Origin: Planctomycetota bacterium
GTDB taxonomy: Bacteria > Planctomycetota > UBA1135 > JALUZX01
NCBI GenBank assembly: GCA_027011425.1
Contig: JALUZX010000518.1
Location: 1 to 7,813 of the forward strand
Reading direction: 5' to 3'
Length of the DNA: 7,813 bases
Shown: positions 1 to 5,256 of the stretch, in pieces
Position numbering within the stretch: the stretch's first letter is position 1
Layout: each line of letters opens with the position of its first letter
Position numbers and translations under genes: made by a program
The notes under the pieces: model-generated
What the model was told of the DNA's origin: nothing
Databases searched by the model: none
What the model saw: only the letters and a program-made list of their open reading frames with translations

Positions 1-106
1 CCTCCAGGGGGGAGGGAGGAGGGGAAGAAGGGGTGAGAAGAAAAAAGAGGACCCCTCCCGCGAGAAGAAGGGCGCCCAAGAGGAGACTTATCTTCCGGAA
101 CCCCAT
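1..106 (-). CDS. N-terminal fragment of an unidentified exported or membrane-anchored protein (runs off the left edge)
   Basis: Thirty-five codons are visible from an ATG whose complement lies at 104-106; the frame is still open at base 2. The peptide starts MGFRKISLLLGALLLAGG, continues VLFFLLTP, then turns proline- and serine-rich (SSPPPSPLE). This is the shape of a signal peptide or single N-terminal membrane anchor: two basic residues at positions 4-5, an uninterrupted hydrophobic stretch of about 18 residues (7-24), then a low-complexity linker. No AxA site or lipobox cysteine is seen, so an uncleaved anchor is slightly favoured. The start is well supported: AAGGAG lies 7 bases upstream, an in-frame TAG closes the frame 14 codons upstream, and no other start codon lies between. 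It follows the dehydrogenase on the same strand after an 80-base gap, so co-transcription is plausible. Its function cannot be told from this fragment. Confidence 0.72.
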   Translation of the reverse strand, partial: MGFRKISLLLGALLLAGGVLFFLLTPSSPPPSPLE

Positions 107-113
107 GGACCGA

Positions 114-119
114 CTCCTT
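114..119 (-). promoter_or_regulatory. Ribosome binding site of the left-edge minus-strand gene
   Basis: On the minus strand this reads AAGGAG, a strong Shine-Dalgarno match, with 7 bases to the ATG at 106. It is the main reason, with the hydrophobic N-terminus, to accept this truncated frame as a real gene. Confidence 0.7.
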
Positions 120-186
120 GCCTGCCTGGACCGCCGTCCTGGCTATTCACCCACAAGAGGACGAACCGATCCATCCCCCGGGAGGG

Positions 187-1074
187 TCAGGATTCTTTCC
201 GGTTCCGCTGGAGTTCCAGGTAGAGGGCGGAATAGTCCAGGTCGCCCAGGCCGTTTTTCAGGGCCTCTTCCAGCAGGCCCCGCGCCGCCGAGGCCAGGGG
301 TAGTTCTTTTTTCAGTTCTTCCGCCAGCTCTTCCGCCAGGCGCAGGTCCTTGAGGAGGTGGCGCAAGGGGAAATTGGGGTCCTGGAATTTTCCCGTGGCC
401 AGGGTGGAGGCGAGTTTCTTCTCCAGCATGGGCGCCCAGAGGGCGGATTCCCGGAGGGTCTCCACCAGGGCTTCCCTGGGGATCCCCGCCGATTCCACCA
501 GCACCAGGGCCTGGGCCAGGGTTCCCATGAAACAGGCGATCATCTGGTTGAGGGCGAGTTTCAGCACCGAGGCGCTCCCGGCCGGCCCGGTGTATACGAC
601 CTTCTTTGCCAGGGCCCCCAGGATGGGCCCCGCTTCCTTCATGTCTCCTCCTTCCCCTCCGGCCATCACGACGAGAGTGCCCGTCCTGGCTTCGCCCCTG
701 CTTCCCAACACGGGGGTTTCGAGGAAGCGGATTCCTTGTGCGGCGAGCCTTTTGGATGCTTCCCTGTTGGCCTGGGGGGAGACGGTGGAGGACTGGAGCA
801 GGAGCGTCCCCGAGGCCAACCCCCGGGCGGCCCCGCGGGGGCCGAAGACCGTTTCCTCCAGGGCCGGGGAGTCGGCCACTACGACCAAAGCCGCCCAGGC
901 TTCCCGGCAGGCTTCGGCCGGCGTCGCGAAGATCCGGGCGCCCCTGGATTCCAGGGACGAGGCCTTCGAGGGGGTCCGGTTCCAGGCCCGGAGGGGAAAG
1001 CCTTGGTCCAGCAAGCGTTCTCCCATGGCTTTCCCAAGGATCCCGGTTCCCAGGAGGGCTAGAGTCGGCTTCAT
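187..1074 (-). CDS. NAD(P)-dependent beta-hydroxyacid dehydrogenase, GLYR1 / 3-hydroxyisobutyrate dehydrogenase family
   Basis: Complete 295-residue protein, the normal length for this family of cytoplasmic enzymes, which interconvert short hydroxyacids and their semialdehydes or keto acids. The N-terminal Rossmann domain (about 1-160) starts with GTGILG at 9-14, the dinucleotide-binding glycine loop. WNRTPSK at 31-37 follows the second strand; an Arg there usually goes with NADPH preference in GLYR1-type enzymes. The helical C-terminal domain (about 165-290) carries the G-x5-K-x3-N signature with Lys172 as the predicted catalytic lysine and Asn176. FPLRHLLKDLRLA (235-247) and GLGDLDYSA near the end closely resemble plant and bacterial GLYR1 glyoxylate/succinic semialdehyde reductases. 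The substrate loop reads TPVLGS (120-125), with Leu123 where many members have Ser (PVSGG or PVSGS), so the substrate should not be assumed. The start has a modest GGAG 10 bases upstream. It could equally be annotated as a tartronate semialdehyde reductase-like enzyme. It diverges from the galactosidase gene. Confidence 0.93.
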   Translation of the reverse strand: MKPTLALLGTGILGKAMGERLLDQGFPLRAWNRTPSKASSLESRGARIFATPAEACREAWAALVVVADSPALEETVFGPRGAARGLASGTLLLQSSTVSPQANREASKRLAAQGIRFLETPVLGSRGEARTGTLVVMAGGEGGDMKEAGPILGALAKKVVYTGPAGSASVLKLALNQMIACFMGTLAQALVLVESAGIPREALVETLRESALWAPMLEKKLASTLATGKFQDPNFPLRHLLKDLRLAEELAEELKKELPLASAARGLLEEALKNGLGDLDYSALYLELQRNRKES

Positions 1075-1322
1075 GGCGAATGGTCTCCAGATGGGTTTTT
1101 CGTCCAGGGGCGATTTTCAAAATTATTCAACTGCAAGGAGCCGGTTTCCCTGTAAAAATTGTGAGTCTTTCCGGGGCCTTGCGCCCAAAATGCGATGGTT
1201 TTCCAGGTCTTCAACGCTCTGTGGCCGGAGAGGGGCTTTTTCCTGGGGAAAGGGGATCTCCACGGGGCTAGAATCGCCGTTTCCCCCGTCCTTTTGGTCC
1301 AAGAACCCTGGTCAAGGAATCC
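1075..1322. promoter_or_regulatory. Divergent intergenic region with AT-rich core
   Basis: This 248-base gap separates the dehydrogenase start (minus) from the galactosidase start (plus), so promoters for both directions should lie here. The only AT-rich patch runs from about 1112 to 1165. It includes two TTCAA copies 10 bases apart (1116-1120 and 1126-1130) and a TGTAAAAATTG stretch (1151-1161). A loose plus-strand sigma70 reading is TTCAAC (1126-1131) with TGTAAA (1151-1156), but the 19-base spacer and poor consensus make it weak. No convincing minus-strand -35/-10 pair was found. No riboswitch, good operator palindrome or small gene was recognised in the rest (1166-1322). Confidence 0.4.
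1314..1318 (+). promoter_or_regulatory. Ribosome binding site of the galactosidase gene
   Basis: AAGGA lies 4 bases before the ATG at 1323. The spacing is short, but no better start is seen, and this start gives a complete signal peptide. Confidence 0.5.
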
Positions 1323-4300
1323 ATGAAAACTTCCGACCTCTTTTGGCTCCTCCTTGGGTCCATGTGTTTCGTCTCCGCCCCTGCAGCCGGCCAGCCGGGC
1401 AACTCCGACTGGGAGAACCCGGCCGTCTTCCAGGTCGACCGGGAGCCCCCCCACTGCACCATGGCGGTCTTTCCCGACGGGAAGTCGGCCCGCATGCTCA
1501 AGAGGGGGTATTCTCCCTATTACCGTTCCCTGAACGGAACCTGGAAGTTCCACTGGGTGAAGAGTCCCGAGGACCGACCCAGGGATTTCTACAGGCCCGG
1601 CTTCGACGCGGACAAGTGGGACGAGATCCCGGTCCCAAGCAACTGGCAGATGCTGGGATACGGGATCCCCGTCTACACCAACGTCACCTATCCATTTCCC
1701 AAGAATCCGCCCTACATCGACCACTCCAATGATCCCGTGGGGTCCTACCTCCGGACCTTCAGGGTGCCGGAGGAGTGGAAGGGCCGCCGGATCCTGATCC
1801 ACTTCGACGGCGTCGAGTCGGCCTTCTACATCTGGGTGAACGGGAAGAAGGTCGGCTTCAGCGAGGGTAGCCGGACCCCGGCGGAGTTCGATCTCACCCC
1901 CTACCTCGAGGACGGCGACAACCTGCTGGCCGTGGAGGTCTACCGCTGGTCCGACGGCTCCTACCTGGAGGACCAGGATTTCTGGAGGCTCAGCGGCATC
2001 TACCGGGACGTGTATCTCTACTCGACCCCGCGGGTTCACCTGCGCGATTTCTTCGTGAGAGCCGACCTGGTGGACCATTACCGTAACGGTTACCTCTCCG
2101 TCGGCGGGGAGGTCCGGAACTACGGCAAAAAAACGGCCGGAGTGACCGTTTCGCCGACCTTGCTGGACGGGAAGGGAAAAGAGGTCTCCCTCCCTCCGCT
2201 TTCGGTCTCCCTTTCCCTCGACCCGGGCGGCAAGGGGACCTTCGAGCTGGGGGCCATCGTTCCTTCGCCGCGGAAATGGTCGGCCGAGGACCCATACCTC
2301 TACACGCTGCTTCTTTCGGTGAAGGACGCCGGGGGAGAGGTGATCGAGGTGATCCCCTGCAGGACGGGCTTCAGGAAGGTGGAGATCAAGGGGCGCGTCT
2401 TCTACATCAACGGAGTCCCCGTCAAGCTCAAGGGGGTCAACCGCCACGAGCACGACCCGATTACGGGACACTACATCACCGAAGAGTCCATGCTGAAGGA
2501 CATCTTCCTCATGAAACGCCTCAACATCAATGCCGTCCGGACCTGCCACTACCCGGATACGCCGGAATGGTATGATCTCTGCGACCAGTACGGCATCTAC
2601 CTCCTGGACGAGGCGAACATCGAGTCCCACGGGATGGGTTACAATCTCAAGTATACTCTCGGCAATAACCCTTCCTGGAAGGCCGCCCACCTGGACCGGA
2701 CGAAGCGGATGGTCCACCGGGACAAGAACCACCCTTCGGTCGTCATCTGGTCGCTGGGGAACGAGGCCGGCCCGGGCTGCAACTTCGTGGCAACATCTGC
2801 CCTGGTCCACAGGCTGGACCCGACCCGCCCGGTCCACTACGAGCGTATGAACAGCGTGGCCGACATCGACAGCGTCATGTATCCGAGGGCCGATTGGCTC
2901 GCCGCCCGGGGCAGGGAGGAGAGAAAAAAGCCCTTCTTCATGTGCGAGTACGCCCACGCCATGGGCAACGCCGTGGGCAACCTGAAGGAATACTGGGAGG
3001 CCATCGAGAAGTATCCGGGCCTCATGGGCGGTTGCATCTGGGACTGGGTGGACCAGGGCCTCAAGAAGGACGTGGTGATCGACGGGCGGAAGACCTGGTT
3101 CTGGGCCTACGGGGGGGACTACGGGGACAAGCCCAACTCGGGGAACTTCTGCATCAACGGCGTGGTCTTCCCCGACAGGAAGCTCCCCCCCAAGGCGGAC
3201 GAGGTCAAGAAGGTCTACCAGTACGTCTCCGTGGAACCCGTGGACCTGGCGGCCGGGAAGATCGAGATCAAGAACAAGTATTTCTTCACGAACCTCGGGG
3301 AGTACGATGTCGCCTGGAAGGTGACGGGAGAGGGAAAGATCCTCCAGGAAGGGAGGCTGGAGAAGCCGCTGGATATCCCTCCCGGGAAATCCGCGGTCCT
3401 GGCCCTTCCCCTGGAGAAGATCGATCCGGCCCCGGGCGGAGAGTATTGGCTTACCGTCACTTTCCTCGAAAGGAAGGACCGCCCCTGGGCGAAAAAGGGC
3501 TACGTGACGGCATGGGAGCAGTTGAAGCTTCCCGCCGGCGCCGCTTCGCGCCTTCTCTCGAAGGGCTCCATTCCTCCCCTCCGGATGAAGGAGGACGGCT
3601 CCAGGGTCGTTCTTTCGGGGGCTTCCTTCCGGGCGGTCTTCGACAAGAAGAGCGGGACGATGACATCTCTCGCCTACGGCGGAAAAGAAATCCTCGCCTC
3701 GCTTCCCGGGGCCGGTCCCTCCCTCCTTGCCTGGAGGGCGCCCACGGACAACGACAAGCGTTACCGCGGCCCCTGGAGCAGGGCGGGGCTCCCGGAGCTT
3801 TCGGGGTCGCTCCAGTCCTTCGAGGCGCGGCGCGCGGCCCCCGGGGCGGCGGTGATCGAGACCAGCGTGCTCTACAAGGGGAAGAACCTGGCCCGCTTCC
3901 TTCACCGCTGCACGTATACTGTCATGGGTAACGGATGGATCCGCCTGGACAACCAGGTGGAGCCCCTGGCCGTCCCCGACATTCTGCCCAGGATCGGCCT
4001 GAAGCTGGCGCTGGCGCCGGGGCACGAAAGGGTCGTTTGGTACGGCAGGGGACCGCGGGAGAACTATCCCGACCGCAAGACCGGCTCCCCCGTGGGGCTC
4101 TATGAGACCACGGTGACGAAGATGTATGTCCCTTACGTCCGCCCCCAGGAGACGGGCAACCGGGAAGACGTCCGCTGGGTCGCCCTGGAGAACTCCGAAG
4201 GTTCCGGGCTCCTGGTCCGGGCCGTGGGGCGCCTGGCCTTTTCCGCTCTTCACTATACGGCGGCCATGCTGGACGGGGCCCGCCACATCAACGTGGTTCT

Positions 4301-5144
4301 CCCGAGGAAGGAAGTCTTCCTGAACCTGGAGCACGCCGTCCTCGGACTGGGCAACGGGAGCTGCGGCCCCGGACCCCTTCCCAAGTATCTGCTCAGGGCG
4401 CGGCCCGTGTTCTTCAGCATGGAGTTCCGGCCCCTTCCCGCGAAGGGCCGGGACCTCTTCCGCTGCGCCCGGACCCTTTCCCCCGTGGCCGGCGCCCCGG
4501 GCATCCTCCGGGACGGGAAGGGAAAGGTGCGGCTCGTCTCCCCCGTGCCCGGAGCGGAGATTCGATATACCCTGGATGGTTCGGAGCCGGGGCCGGACTC
4601 GGCGCTCTACCGGGGCCCCATCGACCTCTCCAAGGGAGGGACCGTCAAGGCCAGGGTCTACGGGAAGGACCTCTTGCCCGGGCCGGCGGCTTCCCGGACC
4701 TTTGGTCCGGTCAGGCGGAAATGGAAGGTGGTCTACGCCGACAGCAGCCAGAAGGGCGAGGGCGATCCCGGGAACGCCGTCGACGGCGATCCTTCCACCT
4801 ACTGGCACACCCGGTGGAGCCCTTCCTCCCCAGGCTATCCCCACGAGATCCGGGTCGACATGGGGGAGACCGCGTGGATCCGGGGCTTCACCTACCTGCC
4901 CCGCCGGGACACGGACCACGGTTGGATCAAGAAATACGCCTTCTATACCAGCCTGGACGGAAAGAACTGGGGCAAGCCCGCCGCCAAGGGGCGCTTCGGA
5001 AGGGGGCCCCGCTTGAAGAAAGTCTTCTTCAAGCGGCCGCGGAAGGCCCGTTTCATCCGCCTCGTGGCCCTCTCGGAGATGAAGGGCCGACCCTGGGCCA
5101 CCGTGGCCGAACTGGGCGTCCTCTGGGCGGGAAAGGCCAGGTGA
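1323..5144 (+). CDS. Secreted LacZ-type GH2 beta-galactosidase with chitobiase-like and F5/8 (CBM32-like) C-terminal modules
   Basis: This 1273-residue enzyme is predicted to hydrolyse terminal beta-D-galactose by the retaining GH2 mechanism. Residues 1-22 or so look like a Sec signal peptide: a hydrophobic run from Leu6, then APAAG, with cleavage probably around 21-23, so the enzyme is exported, unlike E. coli LacZ. The LacZ domains follow in order. Sugar-binding landmarks are Asn136 (NDPVGSY) and EDQDFW (216-221). The TIM barrel carries NRHEH with His375, Glu434 and His436 in NIESHG (matching LacZ Mg ligands), acid/base Glu481 in SLGNEAG, nucleophile Glu542 in FFMCEYAHAMGN, and Trp573 in GGCIWDWVDQ. 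The C-terminal LacZ domain includes GRGPRENYPD (908-917). All key catalytic residues are present, so it should be active. Two modules are added: about 1060-1131 resembles the chitobiase/hexosaminidase C-terminal fold (IRYTLDGSEP), and about 1134-1270 resembles F5/8 type C (AVDGDPSTYWHT, SLDGKNW, RFIRLVALSE), probably for glycan binding. LacZ itself is about 1023 residues; the excess equals these modules plus the signal. Galactosidase is the best call, though the exact glycan is unknown and other GH2 specificities such as beta-glucuronidase are unlikely. Confidence 0.95.
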   Translation: MKTSDLFWLLLGSMCFVSAPAAGQPGNSDWENPAVFQVDREPPHCTMAVFPDGKSARMLKRGYSPYYRSLNGTWKFHWVKSPEDRPRDFYRPGFDADKWDEIPVPSNWQMLGYGIPVYTNVTYPFPKNPPYIDHSNDPVGSYLRTFRVPEEWKGRRILIHFDGVESAFYIWVNGKKVGFSEGSRTPAEFDLTPYLEDGDNLLAVEVYRWSDGSYLEDQDFWRLSGIYRDVYLYSTPRVHLRDFFVRADLVDHYRNGYLSVGGEVRNYGKKTAGVTVSPTLLDGKGKEVSLPPLSVSLSLDPGGKGTFELGAIVPSPRKWSAEDPYLYTLLLSVKDAGGEVIEVIPCRTGFRKVEIKGRVFYINGVPVKLKGVNRHEHDPITGHYITEESMLKDIFLMKRLNINAVRTCHYPDTPEWYDLCDQYGIYLLDEANIESHGMGYNLKYTLGNNPSWKAAHLDRTKRMVHRDKNHPSVVIWSLGNEAGPGCNFVATSALVHRLDPTRPVHYERMNSVADIDSVMYPRADWLAARGREERKKPFFMCEYAHAMGNAVGNLKEYWEAIEKYPGLMGGCIWDWVDQGLKKDVVIDGRKTWFWAYGGDYGDKPNSGNFCINGVVFPDRKLPPKADEVKKVYQYVSVEPVDLAAGKIEIKNKYFFTNLGEYDVAWKVTGEGKILQEGRLEKPLDIPPGKSAVLALPLEKIDPAPGGEYWLTVTFLERKDRPWAKKGYVTAWEQLKLPAGAASRLLSKGSIPPLRMKEDGSRVVLSGASFRAVFDKKSGTMTSLAYGGKEILASLPGAGPSLLAWRAPTDNDKRYRGPWSRAGLPELSGSLQSFEARRAAPGAAVIETSVLYKGKNLARFLHRCTYTVMGNGWIRLDNQVEPLAVPDILPRIGLKLALAPGHERVVWYGRGPRENYPDRKTGSPVGLYETTVTKMYVPYVRPQETGNREDVRWVALENSEGSGLLVRAVGRLAFSALHYTAAMLDGARHINVVLPRKEVFLNLEHAVLGLGNGSCGPGPLPKYLLRARPVFFSMEFRPLPAKGRDLFRCARTLSPVAGAPGILRDGKGKVRLVSPVPGAEIRYTLDGSEPGPDSALYRGPIDLSKGGTVKARVYGKDLLPGPAASRTFGPVRRKWKVVYADSSQKGEGDPGNAVDGDPSTYWHTRWSPSSPGYPHEIRVDMGETAWIRGFTYLPRRDTDHGWIKKYAFYTSLDGKNWGKPAAKGRFGRGPRLKKVFFKRPRKARFIRLVALSEMKGRPWATVAELGVLWAGKAR

Positions 5145-5162
5145 AGGAAAGAGGCCCCGAGG

Positions 5163-5215
5163 GAACCGGACCCCCATCTCGTTCCCGGGCCCGTCCGGCC
5201 CGCCGGATCCGGTTC
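5163..5215. repeat. Inverted repeat between the two plus-strand genes
   Basis: GAACCGGA (5163-5170) is perfectly complementary to TCCGGTTC (5208-5215), with 37 bases between. Inside, CGGGC (5186-5190) can pair with GCCCG (5198-5202) around a 7-base loop. The palindrome CCGGATCCGG (5203-5212) overlaps the right arm and offers an alternative fold. No T-run follows, so it is not a standard Rho-independent terminator. It may be an RNA processing or partial termination element, or chance in GC-rich DNA. Confidence 0.4.
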
Positions 5216-5243
5216 GCGCCAAGCAACTTACAATCGTTCCATT

Positions 5244-5250
5244 GGAGGGA
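5244..5250 (+). promoter_or_regulatory. Ribosome binding site deciding the GTG start of the lipoprotein gene
   Basis: GGAGGGA ends 6 bases before GTG at 5257. This strong site, plus the signal peptide that begins there, selects the GTG over the TTG at 5242, which precedes and overlaps the site, and over the first in-frame ATG at codon 66, which would delete the signal. Confidence 0.8.
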
Positions 5251-5256
5251 ATCCCC

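Noticed and set aside
33..353. Plus-strand 106-codon frame at the left edge
   Set aside because: It is Arg/Pro/Gly-rich with no motif and lies opposite the minus-strand hydrophobic N-terminus and the dehydrogenase C-terminus, both better supported.
1156..1165. AAATTGTGAG resembling a lac operator half-site upstream of a lacZ-like gene
   Set aside because: No matching inverted half follows, no LacI-type regulator is in the window, and the similarity is only about eight bases.
1174..1186. GGGC-cttgc-GCCC hairpin followed by AAAA
   Set aside because: The stem has only four pairs and the A-run is on the wrong side for a terminator in either direction.
1316..1322. GGAATCC directly before the galactosidase start, also present before the lipoprotein start at 5248-5254
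   Set aside because: The shared bases largely fall within and just after the ribosome binding sites; two copies of seven bases are not evidence of a regulatory element.
350..1732. Plus-strand open frames over the dehydrogenase and the start of the galactosidase
   Set aside because: They overlap two well-supported genes and show no domain; the dehydrogenase has its full motif set on the other strand.
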